A DNA stretch of 64,000 bases from Chitinophagales bacterium (GTDB lineage: Bacteria; Bacteroidota; Bacteroidia; Chitinophagales; CAIODY01), in the NCBI GenBank assembly GCA_026461075.1, contig JAPJNH010000141.1, forward strand, positions 1 to 64,000, read 5' to 3'. The position numbers and the translations under genes were made by a program. This document shows positions 36,242 to 46,680 of this stretch, in pieces (the first letter of the stretch is position 1; each line of letters starts with the position of its first letter). The notes under the pieces were generated by a model. It was not told where the DNA came from and searched no databases. It saw only the letters and a program-made list of their open reading frames with translations.

Positions 36242-38415
36242 ACAAGTCTTTATTTTTTATTCTTAGTGTATTGTTGATTCTTATTTCGAACCAATCATTT
36301 GCAAATGATTCTACGAGATATGAAATGTATGCGCATCATATTCAAAAGCCAATTCACCTAGACGGAAAATTGGATGAACAGGAATGGAGCGACGCCAAGG
36401 CTGCGGAAGGTTTTACTGAAAACTTTCCTATCGATACTATCGCCGCGAAGAGTAAAACGCGTATCAAGATATTGTATGATGATGACAATGTTTACATAGG
36501 TGTTTGGTGCGAGAATAAGTATCCGGGAAAGTTTGTCGTGCAGTCTTTTAAACGTGATTTTGAGAATAAGGTGAATGATATGATTGCTGTAGCCATCAAT
36601 CCTAGTGCCGACCGGTTGAATGGGTATAATTTTAGTGTGAGTCCGATGAACGTGCAGCGAGAGGGAACAATTGAGGAAGGTGGTTTGCAAGGGGTAACTA
36701 CGGCGTGGGATACGAAGTGGCATTCTGAGACATTTCACGGAGACGGGTTCTGGAGTGCTGAGATGCGCATTCCCGTACGTTCTATGCGTTTTGATAGCAC
36801 CTCTTACTGGCGTGTGAATTTTGCACGTAACGACTTGAAGATCCCAGAGGCAAGCGCATGGGTGCCTGTTCCTCGTCAGATAAATATTTCCTCTTTGTCG
36901 AATACAGGGAAATTGTATTTCGATGATCATATGCCGAAGCCGCGTAATAATATTGTTCTTTTGCCTTTCGCTACCTGGAATTATAGTCAGGATAAGGATG
37001 GAATCAAGAACAAACCGAATGCGGGTGTTGGGCTGAAATATGGAATGAAAAATGGATTGACATTAGATTTAACGTATAATCCGGATTTCTCTCAAGTGGA
37101 GGTAGATAGGCAAGTTACGAACCTTACACGCTTTAATATCTTCTATCCAGAGCAACGAAATTTCTTTATTGAAAATGGTGATTTATTTGCTCGTTTTGGG
37201 TTTTCAAGAATTCGTCCCTTCTTTTCTCGTCGTATTGGTTTGGATGATAAAGGAAATGCGATTCCAATATTATATGGCGCTCGTTTAAGCGGTAAGCCGA
37301 ATGAAGATTGGCGTATTGGTGTTTTAAGCGCGCAGACTATGGCCGTTCCTGATAGAGATTTATTGGCGCAAAACTATTTTGTTGCGGCGGCGCAACGTCG
37401 TGTTACAGGGCGTTCCAATATTGCATTTATGACCGTGAATCGTCAGTCATTTGACAAACCATATGCTTTGAATGATTACAATCGTTTGTTAGGCGTTGAA
37501 TATAATCTTAGTTCCTTAGATAATAGATGGCAAGGAAAAGTATTTGTGCATCAAACCTTGCAACCTAAGCAACCAAAGGATGCGTGGGCTACAGCAGCTT
37601 GGATAAATTATACTGGAAGGAATTGGACTATCGCGTATAATCATGAATATGTGGGGGAGAATTATAAAGTGGATGCCGGATTTTTGTACCGAAAGAATTA
37701 TTTACGATTTGAAGATTGGGCCTATTATTCGTTCTATCCAAAATCTAAAAGAATCTTCTCACATGGACCAGGCGTTTATGTGGATTGGTACGTCGACAAA
37801 CAAGGGCAGACAATGGATTTGATCTATCGCTTACAGTATAAAGTGAATTGGCGCAATACAGCCAATTTTGTTTTGCAGGCGAATCAGAATGAGTTGTTGT
37901 TAAAACAAGACTTCGATGCTTCGGGTAAGTTTAGTGATTCGAAATATAAGAAGGGGGAGCGTTTTAACTTTAAAAATATTTATGGTCAGTATGTGAGTGA
38001 TGGTAGAAAACGTCTCCGTTATACCTTTACGGCTGATTACGGTGGCTATTTTAGTGGGACAAAATTTACGGGAGGTTTCGATTTGAGTTATCGTTTCCCG
38101 CCTTATTTAGTTCTTTCTGTGAATTATGAAAGAAACGAAATACGTCTACCGCAAGCGTATAATTCTGGGTACTATGATTTGTTGGGTACAAAGATTGAAT
38201 TGACAATGACACGCAACCTGTTTTGGACAACCTATGTTCAATACAACTCACAAATGGCGAATGTCAATGTGAATAGCCGTATTCAATGGCGTTACTCTCC
38301 TGTGAGTGATGTATTCTTGGTGTTTACTTCCAATCATACCACTGCTGAACAAAAAAATAAGCCCACCCAATACGTAGTATTAAAGTGGACTTATTGGTTT
38401 GATGGACTACATTAA
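36238..38415 (+). CDS. DUF5916 family protein with CBM9-like N-terminal domain, predicted outer-membrane protein
   Basis: HIQKPIHLDGKLDEQEWSDAKAAEGFTENFP; NPDFSQVEVDRQVTNLTRFNIFYPEQRNFFIENGDLF; beta-barrel-like C-terminus. Confidence 0.87.
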   Translation: MNKSLFFILSVLLILISNQSFANDSTRYEMYAHHIQKPIHLDGKLDEQEWSDAKAAEGFTENFPIDTIAAKSKTRIKILYDDDNVYIGVWCENKYPGKFVVQSFKRDFENKVNDMIAVAINPSADRLNGYNFSVSPMNVQREGTIEEGGLQGVTTAWDTKWHSETFHGDGFWSAEMRIPVRSMRFDSTSYWRVNFARNDLKIPEASAWVPVPRQINISSLSNTGKLYFDDHMPKPRNNIVLLPFATWNYSQDKDGIKNKPNAGVGLKYGMKNGLTLDLTYNPDFSQVEVDRQVTNLTRFNIFYPEQRNFFIENGDLFARFGFSRIRPFFSRRIGLDDKGNAIPILYGARLSGKPNEDWRIGVLSAQTMAVPDRDLLAQNYFVAAAQRRVTGRSNIAFMTVNRQSFDKPYALNDYNRLLGVEYNLSSLDNRWQGKVFVHQTLQPKQPKDAWATAAWINYTGRNWTIAYNHEYVGENYKVDAGFLYRKNYLRFEDWAYYSFYPKSKRIFSHGPGVYVDWYVDKQGQTMDLIYRLQYKVNWRNTANFVLQANQNELLLKQDFDASGKFSDSKYKKGERFNFKNIYGQYVSDGRKRLRYTFTADYGGYFSGTKFTGGFDLSYRFPPYLVLSVNYERNEIRLPQAYNSGYYDLLGTKIELTMTRNLFWTTYVQYNSQMANVNVNSRIQWRYSPVSDVFLVFTSNHTTAEQKNKPTQYVVLKWTYWFDGLH

Positions 38416-39525
38416 TTATTGTCCAGTAACAGCTTTAATTTTCTTAATCATTTTAATCAACTCTGATTGACCAGGTTTGATAGAATCTGCTTTTACTAAA
38501 TAAGGTAAAGCCTCTTTAAATGCCACATTACGTTTAGCTTCGAATTCGTTATAGATTTTTTCTTTGCTAGGATCGCGATTTTCCAACATTTTATTATTGC
38601 AGATTACCGCCTTGTTATAAAGTGAGGTACCCATCATTTCATTAACGTCGTAATCATCCGGATTGATCGCAAGCGCTTTTACAAAGGTTTCACGAGCCTT
38701 TTCACTTTCTCCTTGGTATTCATAAATTGAACCAAGAATCATTAACAATTCGCCATTTTTAGGTTCTTTGTCAATTAAAGCTTGGATAGTACTAATGGCA
38801 TCTGCATAACGTTTCGCACGCAACAACATATCCTTCTTCGCAATCAACATGCTGTAATCATCAGGGAAGGATGAAACTGCCTCATTCATTACATTAATTG
38901 CTTTTACTGTATCTCCCATGGATAAATAGGTATAAGAAAGCAATTTGTAAGCGTCTTTGTATTTTACTTTAGTACAAGCCTCAAATGCAATGGCTGCTTC
39001 TTTATTCATTTCCGCCATATAGGCTGCTTGGGCAGCGTAAAATAACATGGTAGTGTCCAACGGAGCCTCTTTGTTGATAGAACGGATAAGTCCGTCTGTT
39101 TGCGTTGAGTTGTTCAAAGCATGATAAGCCGTTTTGTATTCTTTAGCATTATAGGCAAGGATACCGTCGTTTTTATACTGAACAGATAACTGGCCAAGAT
39201 AAGGCATCATGTCGGCGCCAAATTCTTCTGCATTAAGTGCTAAAGAGCGACGGAAAGAGTTTAATGCTGTATCCAAAGCTCCAGAGATATGCATTACGGA
39301 GTCTTGTTTCTTCTGATTGATCGTCAAGTAAATCAAACCGCGATAGTACCATGCTTTCGGCATCATAGCGGTTGTAGGGTCTTGAATAGCTTCGTTAATG
39401 TTTTGAATTGCTTTGTCATACTCATCGTAGTTCAAATAATTCTTTGCGCTGTTCACTTTAGCCTTTTGAGCGAATACTGATCCAAACGATAAGATTGCTA
39501 GGCAAATCAGGGTTAGTTTTTTCAT
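38416..39525 (-). CDS. Secreted tetratricopeptide repeat protein
   Basis: Signal peptide; TPR segments e.g. GELLMILGSIYEYQGESEKARETFVKALAINPDDYDV. Confidence 0.88.
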   Translation of the reverse strand: MKKLTLICLAILSFGSVFAQKAKVNSAKNYLNYDEYDKAIQNINEAIQDPTTAMMPKAWYYRGLIYLTINQKKQDSVMHISGALDTALNSFRRSLALNAEEFGADMMPYLGQLSVQYKNDGILAYNAKEYKTAYHALNNSTQTDGLIRSINKEAPLDTTMLFYAAQAAYMAEMNKEAAIAFEACTKVKYKDAYKLLSYTYLSMGDTVKAINVMNEAVSSFPDDYSMLIAKKDMLLRAKRYADAISTIQALIDKEPKNGELLMILGSIYEYQGESEKARETFVKALAINPDDYDVNEMMGTSLYNKAVICNNKMLENRDPSKEKIYNEFEAKRNVAFKEALPYLVKADSIKPGQSELIKMIKKIKAVTGQ

Positions 39526-39570
39526 GAGGTTTTATTTACGGAGGCGAATTTACAAAAAAGCTTCAAATGC

Positions 39571-40053
39571 TTATACCAAACAAGAACCGTCGAAGTTAAT
39601 AGGAAGTAAATCTTTTACAGAATTTACGGCATAGACAACATCTCCTTGTCCTTTTAACCAAATTTCTATCGGACTGTTTGAAATATTTTCCTGTTCCAAA
39701 ATAGCCTGACGGCACATGCCGCATGGTGCTACGGGATGTAATACGGGACTTCTTTTGTTCTCTATCACAATGGCCATTTTAAGGACTTTTGTTTTAGGGT
39801 AAAGGGACGAAATAGCGGCAAGATTGATTCGTTCCGCACATAATCCCAAAGGGAAAGAGGCGTTTTCTTGATTGGTTCCACAAACAATTTCACCGTTCTC
39901 CAACAAACTCGCGCTTGCGACATGAAATTGCGAATAGGGGGCGTGTGCATTCGGCAGGTTTTCTATCGCTTTCCCAAATAAAGTTTTGATACTTGCTTCC
40001 AACTCCTCAAATTGATACACTCGAACAGGTATCGTTAAGTTTTCTATCTTCAT
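39571..40053 (-). CDS. cdd: Cytidine deaminase
   Basis: APYSQFHVASASLLENGEIVCGTNQENASFPLGLCAERINL; HPVAPCGMCRQAILE. Confidence 0.94.
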   Translation of the reverse strand: MKIENLTIPVRVYQFEELEASIKTLFGKAIENLPNAHAPYSQFHVASASLLENGEIVCGTNQENASFPLGLCAERINLAAISSLYPKTKVLKMAIVIENKRSPVLHPVAPCGMCRQAILEQENISNSPIEIWLKGQGDVVYAVNSVKDLLPINFDGSCLV

Positions 40054-40104
40054 TTTTTTATATTACTTACTAAATATAATAATTTTGCAGCGTAATACGA
40101 CGTT

Positions 40105-41433
40105 ATGAAAAAGATATTAATGATTGGTGCAGGAAAATCTGCTACCGTAGCGATAGATTATTTTTTAGAACATGCTGCTCAAGAGCAATGGTTTTTGCTA
40201 TTGGCTGATGCAGATTTGAAAACGGCGCAAAAGAAAATTCATAAGTCAAAGTTCGCAAGTGCACATCAATTAGACGTTACAGATGCCACGGAACGTCGTA
40301 AGTTGATTAAACAAGCTGATCTAGTAGTTAGTATGATGCCGCCGGCTTTGCACCTTGTGATTATCAAGGATTGTATTGATCTTGGAAAACATGTGGTGAA
40401 TGCGTCTTACGTGAGTCCGGAAATAAAAGCATTAGAACCATTAGCGAAGAAAGCAGGCGTGATATTGCTTTGTGAAATGGGCCTAGATCCTGGTATTGAT
40501 CATATGAGTGCCATGAAAACTATTCATGAACTGCAAGATAAGGGTGCTAGGATTACAAGCTTCAAATCCTTTTGTGGCGGATTGATTGCGCGTGAATCAG
40601 ATACTAATCCTTGGCATTATAAATTTAGCTGGAACCCTCGTAATGTCGTAGTGGCTGGACAGGGGACGGCTCAATTTTTAGAAGGTGCTCAGCTCCGCTA
40701 CTTACCTCACAGCCGACTTTTTGCTAGTCCGTGGAAGGTGTCAGTAAATGGAAGTGGCTCTTATGAAGCGTATCCTAATCGCGATTCTTTGAGCTATATT
40801 GAATTATATGGACTACAAGGTGTGCAAACATTTATTCGTGGTACGCTTCGTAAAAAAGGGTTCATGGAGGCTTGGCATACTTTGGTGCAGTTAGGCTTGA
40901 CTGATGATACCTATACAATCGCCAATTCGGATAAACTTTCGTACAAGTCATTTTTGAAAATGTATAGCGCACCATCTACAGATAAAGCGCTACAAGCTAT
41001 TTATAATTACCTCAATGGGGAGAAGTCGAAGCATCCAATTATTGCAATGTATGCTTTTGCTGGTTTACTTAGTGATCAGTTAATTCCTTTAAAACAGGCA
41101 ACTCCTGCACAGATTTTACAATCCGCATTAGAGCTTGCTTGGAAAATGGAAGAGAAGGATAGGGATTTAGTCGTGATGCAACACGAATTTGAATATGTAT
41201 TGAAAGGGCGTAAACGGAATTTGTATTCGAGCTTTGTATTAAAAGGGGAGGACCGTGTGAATACAGCGATGGCGCGTACCGTAGGCCTTCCATTGGCTAT
41301 CGGCGCGAAATTGATTTTGCAAGGACGCTTGAAAGGCAGTGGTTTGCTTTTGCCTATTATGCCAAAGGTTTATAATCCTGTACTTGTCGAACTAAAGACT
41401 AATGGAGTCGAATTTTTGGATATAGAGGCTTAG
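40105..41433 (+). CDS. Saccharopine dehydrogenase family protein
   Basis: KKILMIGAGKSATVAIDYFLE; LVVSMMPPALHLVIIKDCIDLGKHVVNASYVSPE; CEMGLDPGIDHMSAM. Confidence 0.93.
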   Translation: MKKILMIGAGKSATVAIDYFLEHAAQEQWFLLLADADLKTAQKKIHKSKFASAHQLDVTDATERRKLIKQADLVVSMMPPALHLVIIKDCIDLGKHVVNASYVSPEIKALEPLAKKAGVILLCEMGLDPGIDHMSAMKTIHELQDKGARITSFKSFCGGLIARESDTNPWHYKFSWNPRNVVVAGQGTAQFLEGAQLRYLPHSRLFASPWKVSVNGSGSYEAYPNRDSLSYIELYGLQGVQTFIRGTLRKKGFMEAWHTLVQLGLTDDTYTIANSDKLSYKSFLKMYSAPSTDKALQAIYNYLNGEKSKHPIIAMYAFAGLLSDQLIPLKQATPAQILQSALELAWKMEEKDRDLVVMQHEFEYVLKGRKRNLYSSFVLKGEDRVNTAMARTVGLPLAIGAKLILQGRLKGSGLLLPIMPKVYNPVLVELKTNGVEFLDIEA

Positions 41434-42320
41434 CGTTTATTCCAATATTCATCGTAGGCTAAACGAACGATTCCATCACTAAGTCCCATCTTTGGAACGA
41501 ATACTTCATTAATACCAGTCCATTTCATGATCTTGGTAAAAATCTCCAAAGCAGGGAGGATTACATCTGCACGATCTGGATTTAGATCGAATTGTAATAT
41601 ACGTTCTACATACTCCATTGATTGCAGTTCTTCCAAAAGTGTTTTAAGATAGCGGTAAGATAAAGAATCGTCTTTTTCTGCGTTCGCCATTTTAAAAACT
41701 TTATTTATGTTTCCTCCTGAACCAACGATTACAACGTCTCCGGGAGCAACACCACTCTTTAAGAATTGCTTCATTTTATCCCACTCCGTTTTATCAAGCG
41801 GACTATGCATCAGTCGTAAGGTACCAACTTTGAAAGATTTAGAAAAAACCACTTGACCTCCTTGAAAGAGCGTGATCTCGGTACTTCCACCTCCTACATC
41901 CACAAATAAATAATCTTGGTGTGCGTAGTTGTTTTCTTTTTCTAATTGGTATAAAATATTTGCCTCTGTCTTGCCATCAATAACTTCAATTTGTATATCT
42001 GTATTGTCTTTTATTTGTTTCGCAACTTGCTTTGCGTTTTTTGCTTCACGCATCGCAGCAGTTGCCAAGGCTTTGTAATGAATTACTTGATGCGCATTCA
42101 TTAAATGTTTGAAGCCTAACATCGTCTCCGAAAGCAGAATTATATTTTCTTTGGAAATTTCTCCCGTAGAAAAAACGTCACTACCTAATCGCACGGGTAT
42201 GCGTATCAAAGCACCTTTTTTAAAGTATGTTTCGTTATCTTTTTGAATAATGTTTCCGATTAAAAGTCGTACAGCATTGGAGCCGATATCTATGCCTGCG
42301 AAACGCGATAAATGGTTCAA
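41430..42320 (-). CDS. Ppx/GppA exopolyphosphatase family protein
   Basis: FAGIDIGSNAVRLLI; YLFVDVGGGSTEITLF; VGSGGNINKVF; TTG start. Confidence 0.92.
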   Translation of the reverse strand: MNHLSRFAGIDIGSNAVRLLIGNIIQKDNETYFKKGALIRIPVRLGSDVFSTGEISKENIILLSETMLGFKHLMNAHQVIHYKALATAAMREAKNAKQVAKQIKDNTDIQIEVIDGKTEANILYQLEKENNYAHQDYLFVDVGGGSTEITLFQGGQVVFSKSFKVGTLRLMHSPLDKTEWDKMKQFLKSGVAPGDVVIVGSGGNINKVFKMANAEKDDSLSYRYLKTLLEELQSMEYVERILQFDLNPDRADVILPALEIFTKIMKWTGINEVFVPKMGLSDGIVRLAYDEYWNKR

Positions 42321-44395
42321 TTTTTAATTATTTTATTTTGGTAGTAGCTGGATAAAAAGGTTTGAGCGCTGCAAGCAGGTGCCAAACTGCTAAAGTAATT
42401 GTTTTGAAGGTTTTTATCAATGATTCTCGACTTCGTATTATCATTCCATTGCGTATCGAAAATCATTTCTATTTCATTTACTAAGGATCTATCTAAAATT
42501 GGGGTACTGACTTCATAACGCAAATCTAAATTTCGAATCATCCAATCAGATGAAGAGATATAACATTTGGTTCGTCCGCCATTAGCAAATATGTAAATTC
42601 TCGAATGTTCCAAGTAAGCATCAATAATTGATTTCGCTTGAATGTTTTCAGATAAATTCTTTTTACCAGGTATTAGACAGCAGACGCTTCGAATGATCAA
42701 TTCAACCTTAACCCCAGCTTGACTTGCCTTATACAATTTGTCAATTAAAACAGGGTCAACCAAATTATTCATTTTGAGTTTTATATAGGCCGTTTTTCCT
42801 TTTTTTGCGTTTTCTATTTCTTTCTCAATCAGCTCTAGAAAGGAGCTTCTAGTATTTATAGGAGATACTAATAAGTTTTTAAATTTAACTTTCGCAAGAT
42901 TGTTTTCAAAGAAGTTGAAGAGTTGCTTTATTTCGCTCGTTATTTTAGGATTTGAGGTAAATAAGGAAAGGTCGCCATACAATTTTGCTGTTTTCTCATT
43001 ATAATTCCCTGTCCCAATATTTGCATAGTAGGACGTCTTTCCACCAGCTTTACGAGTGATTAAACAAATCTTCGAGTGAACCTTGTATCCTGGAACGCCG
43101 AAAATAACCTTTACCCCTTCTTCTTGCATTTTCTTTGCCCAGTAGATATTGTTCTCTTCATCAAATCTAGCTTGTAGTTCTACTACAGCGACCACGTTTT
43201 TACCGTTTTTTGCAGCGTTAATCAAAGCATTGGTTACAAATGAATTTTCAGCAATACGATAAAGCGTAATTCGGATGGAAGTAACTAATGGGTCGAGGGC
43301 CGCATCTCTGAGGGTATCAATGAAATAATTAAAGGTTTGATATGGATAGTGCACAAGGATATCTGCCTTATTCATCTCCTTTATCATATCGTGTTTCTCG
43401 CTAATAAGTGCAGGGTGCAAAGCTGGTTTTGGTAGTTGATAGACAAGATCTTGTCGGCCGAAGTTGGGGAACTTAATCAAGTCGCGCATATTGTGATAGC
43501 GTCCCCCGCTAATTAACTCATCTTTTTTGGAAACCTTCAGACGTGTACTTAAAAAGTCCAAAACATCTGCAGGAACTTCTTTGTCATAAACTAATCGTAC
43601 AGGTTGCCCTTGCTTACGTGCTTTTACACTCTTGGCAATTCTGTCCATCACTCCTTGCGTTAGATCTGTCGTATCGAGATCTAATTCCGCATCGCGAGTT
43701 ATTTTAATGGTGTATGCTTCAATTTCGCTTGCGCTAAATTGTTTGAATATGGAAGATAAATTTTCGCGAATCACATCATCCAAAAAGATAATCGTCTTTT
43801 GCTGTGATTTGTTCGGTAGTTCCACAAATCTCGGCAAGGAGTTTGGGATTTCAATGAGTGCGTAATCGTTTTGTTTGCCGAAGCTTTGTTCTGCGAATCG
43901 TATAATTAAATAAACAGATTTGTCACTTAATTGTGGAAGTGATTTTGTCTTGTTTAAGATAATTGGAAATAGTGCTGGACGAACTAATTCGTTAAAATAG
44001 GTATGCACGAATTTCTTATGTTCTCTATTGAGTTGCTTCTCATTAATCAGCTGAATACCTTTCTTTTCTAGTGCTTGAATAATACCATTAAATGTCCGCT
44101 CAAATTCAAATTGTAGCGATTGAATTTTATCATGTAGTTCGCCAAGAAGTTCCTTTTGGGTATAACCGGCAAGTGTTTCATTAATGTCACCTTTGTAGGT
44201 TTTCCCTAGGCGTTTTACGGTTGCAATACGAACCCTGAAAAACTCATCCATATTACTGGAATAAATTCCAAGAAATTTTAGTCTTTCAACTAATGGAACT
44301 GTTTCATCCATGCCTTCTTGCAAAACTCTCTCATTAAAAGAAAGCCATGATAAGTCGCGGTTAATAAACTTGTTTTTTAGTTTAGACATTAACAT
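42317..44395 (-). CDS. ppk1: Polyphosphate kinase 1
   Basis: FINRDLSWLSFNERVLQE; DILVHYPYQTFNYFIDTLRDAALDP; VKVIFGVPGYKVHSKICLITRK; YANIGTGNYNEKTAKLYGDL. Confidence 0.96.
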   Translation of the reverse strand: MLMSKLKNKFINRDLSWLSFNERVLQEGMDETVPLVERLKFLGIYSSNMDEFFRVRIATVKRLGKTYKGDINETLAGYTQKELLGELHDKIQSLQFEFERTFNGIIQALEKKGIQLINEKQLNREHKKFVHTYFNELVRPALFPIILNKTKSLPQLSDKSVYLIIRFAEQSFGKQNDYALIEIPNSLPRFVELPNKSQQKTIIFLDDVIRENLSSIFKQFSASEIEAYTIKITRDAELDLDTTDLTQGVMDRIAKSVKARKQGQPVRLVYDKEVPADVLDFLSTRLKVSKKDELISGGRYHNMRDLIKFPNFGRQDLVYQLPKPALHPALISEKHDMIKEMNKADILVHYPYQTFNYFIDTLRDAALDPLVTSIRITLYRIAENSFVTNALINAAKNGKNVVAVVELQARFDEENNIYWAKKMQEEGVKVIFGVPGYKVHSKICLITRKAGGKTSYYANIGTGNYNEKTAKLYGDLSLFTSNPKITSEIKQLFNFFENNLAKVKFKNLLVSPINTRSSFLELIEKEIENAKKGKTAYIKLKMNNLVDPVLIDKLYKASQAGVKVELIIRSVCCLIPGKKNLSENIQAKSIIDAYLEHSRIYIFANGGRTKCYISSSDWMIRNLDLRYEVSTPILDRSLVNEIEMIFDTQWNDNTKSRIIDKNLQNNYFSSLAPACSAQTFLSSYYQNKIIKN

Positions 44396-44464
44396 AACAT
44401 TCGGGCCATTTTAAATTGCAATTTCTATACTTTTTGTTAATCCAATATTATGAAGTGGTGAACT

Positions 44465-45079
44465 TTAAGGCAAAAGTGCTTCTCTAGCCGCAGGCCCTTC
44501 CATAAACAATAAGTCGAGTGCACTCATGTTTGGAAAAAATCCGTTTCTGTCTTCAAAGAGCTGAAAGTAGACTGGACTGTCTTCAAAACTAAATCCAGGC
44601 TTAATTTTGTTGCGTAGATTAATCGTGTTGGGATCTTCAATTTTGAAGAGACTGCTTTTTTGAAGGGTGCCTTTAAAACCGAATTTTTTAAGCATCCAGG
44701 CAGTCAAATTATACGACCAGTCAAACAGAAATTCGTTCGGAGCATCAAATAATTCCTTGAGCTCGTCTTCATAGTATTCGAAGTAAGGAGAACTCCGGTA
44801 CATAAAGGTCAATGACTTCCATTGCTCTCTTTTCCATGGTAAATTATTGGCAAGCAGTACCTCCTGAATAGTAGTATGTTGATTTTTGCCATGCACGAGC
44901 GGTAGGGAGAGTAGAAGCTGTCCGTTTGGACCAGGAAAATAGGCCCTATTGCGATAACTTCCTTTCTGATAATTTTCGCAAGCCTCGATTTCTAGGGTAT
45001 TCGCATGAATAACCTGCTTCATCCATTGAATGCTTGGAAAATAATGTAGTTCAATTCTAATCGTCTTATGCGTATCCAT
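44465..45079 (-). CDS. WbqC family protein
   Basis: ELHYFPSIQWMKQVIHANTLEIEACENYQKGSYRNRAYFPGPNGQLLLSLPL. Confidence 0.88.
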   Translation of the reverse strand: MDTHKTIRIELHYFPSIQWMKQVIHANTLEIEACENYQKGSYRNRAYFPGPNGQLLLSLPLVHGKNQHTTIQEVLLANNLPWKREQWKSLTFMYRSSPYFEYYEDELKELFDAPNEFLFDWSYNLTAWMLKKFGFKGTLQKSSLFKIEDPNTINLRNKIKPGFSFEDSPVYFQLFEDRNGFFPNMSALDLLFMEGPAAREALLP

Positions 45080-45120
45080 CCGTGCAAAATTGCTAAATTT
45101 AAGGCGGAATCAATACCCTT

Positions 45121-46668
45121 ATGCGAAAATTACTTCTTTTATCGCTGCTTTTAGTTGCTGGCTATGCCGTGCAAGCGCAAATTGAGTTTCATTCTCAAGT
45201 GAATGTTTTTTATGAGAAACAGAAACCCTACGCTGAAATTCACCTGTCTTTCAATCCAACTACTTTCAATTATAAAACACAGCAAGACAAATCACTGAAG
45301 GCAAAACTAGAGGTTACGGTTTTATTCAAACAAAATGGAGAAATCAAATCGTTTGATAAATTCGGTTTGCAAACAAAATCCTATGCTTCGATAGCTGAAA
45401 TAGCTTCGGAGACGGGAGCGCTGCTTTGTCAGAAACGCTATGCGCTTAAAGAAGGGGAGTATATGTTAGATGTCGAAGTGAGTGATACTTTGTTTACAAA
45501 GGAGCAAAAAGATATACCTGTTCACGCGAGCCGTTTGTCGAATGAAAAACCGTACTTAAGTGAGCTTGAATTGATCGATACTGCCTATTTTCAAAATAGT
45601 AATTCTCCTAATTTTATGGCGGATTTACCTTTTGTAAAGAATGCGTTTGTGTTAAAACCATACGTCGTTAATTTCTTTCCAGATAACAGAAACGTGTTGC
45701 GCGTTTATACCGAACTTGCCCTTACTAAGGAAGTGTCAAAGTCATTACCGGAAAAATTTGTTGCAGTACTAGATTTATATAGTGAGGATTTGAAAAATCC
45801 CTATTCTCAAAGTACGCGAATCGTATTAAACAAGGATGAAGTTGTTCCCATTTATATCGAAATGCCGATTGATAAAGTGTTTTCTGGCGAATATCAATTG
45901 CATTTAAAAATTGAAAACCGGGAGAGATTGGTGATTGCAGAACAAAGTATGAATATTCATCGGGTTCATTATCCGCAAAAGACGTTTGCACAAATTAAGA
46001 ATTTGGATAGCATCGACTTTTCTACCTTTCCTTATAAAGGAACCTTCATTGACAAAATGAGCTTGGAGGAAATCACCTATCGCTTGAATAGCATTTTTCC
46101 ATTGGCTGAACAAAGTGAAAGGAACTATATTTCTCACCTCGTGAAGGAGCAAAAAGAGGTATTTATGAAAGGCTTCTATTATAATTTTTGGCTGAATAGA
46201 AATCCTAATGTGAACATCGCTTTTATGCAATATGAGGAGGAGTTGAAGAAAGCCAATGATATCTTCGGAACACCCACTCGTTACGGATTTGATACAGATC
46301 GCGGTAGAGTTTATTTGCAATACGGGCCGCCGAATACAATTCAAGATGTCCCTAACGACGCCGACGCATTGCCGTATCAGGTTTGGAACTACTATGATTT
46401 GCCAACCCAAAAGAATGTTGTTTTTGTATTCTATACTAGAGATCGCTCTACTAATAATTATGAGTTGATTCACTCTACGGCAAGAGGTGAAAGAAATGAT
46501 CCTAAATGGGCAGCCATTATTCAAGGATCACGCATGAACAGTGATTTTATAAATATGGATAGTCCGGGTTATCGACAGAATTCTGGTAGTCGATTGCAAG
46601 ATATGTACGGTCGTCAAATTAATTTGAACGGATCTCCTTCTAATGGTACCAATGATAATAATCGTTAA
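45121..46668 (+). CDS. GWxTD domain-containing secreted protein
   Basis: Signal peptide; ANDIFGTPTRYGFDTDRGRVYLQYGPPNTIQDVPNDADALPYQVWNYYDLP...VFVFYTRD. Confidence 0.85.
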   Translation: MRKLLLLSLLLVAGYAVQAQIEFHSQVNVFYEKQKPYAEIHLSFNPTTFNYKTQQDKSLKAKLEVTVLFKQNGEIKSFDKFGLQTKSYASIAEIASETGALLCQKRYALKEGEYMLDVEVSDTLFTKEQKDIPVHASRLSNEKPYLSELELIDTAYFQNSNSPNFMADLPFVKNAFVLKPYVVNFFPDNRNVLRVYTELALTKEVSKSLPEKFVAVLDLYSEDLKNPYSQSTRIVLNKDEVVPIYIEMPIDKVFSGEYQLHLKIENRERLVIAEQSMNIHRVHYPQKTFAQIKNLDSIDFSTFPYKGTFIDKMSLEEITYRLNSIFPLAEQSERNYISHLVKEQKEVFMKGFYYNFWLNRNPNVNIAFMQYEEELKKANDIFGTPTRYGFDTDRGRVYLQYGPPNTIQDVPNDADALPYQVWNYYDLPTQKNVVFVFYTRDRSTNNYELIHSTARGERNDPKWAAIIQGSRMNSDFINMDSPGYRQNSGSRLQDMYGRQINLNGSPSNGTNDNNR

Positions 46669-46680
46669 AAAATAGAAATA

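Noticed and set aside
36358-36930. 190-aa minus-strand ORF antisense to the DUF5916 gene
   Set aside because: Composition (Arg/His/Thr/Ile-rich) is typical of an antisense shadow frame and there is no independent support.
45904-46524. 206-aa minus-strand ORF antisense to the GWxTD protein gene
   Set aside because: Lies wholly inside a well-supported CDS, with no signal peptide or domain-like sequence; stop-poor antisense frame is a codon-usage side effect.
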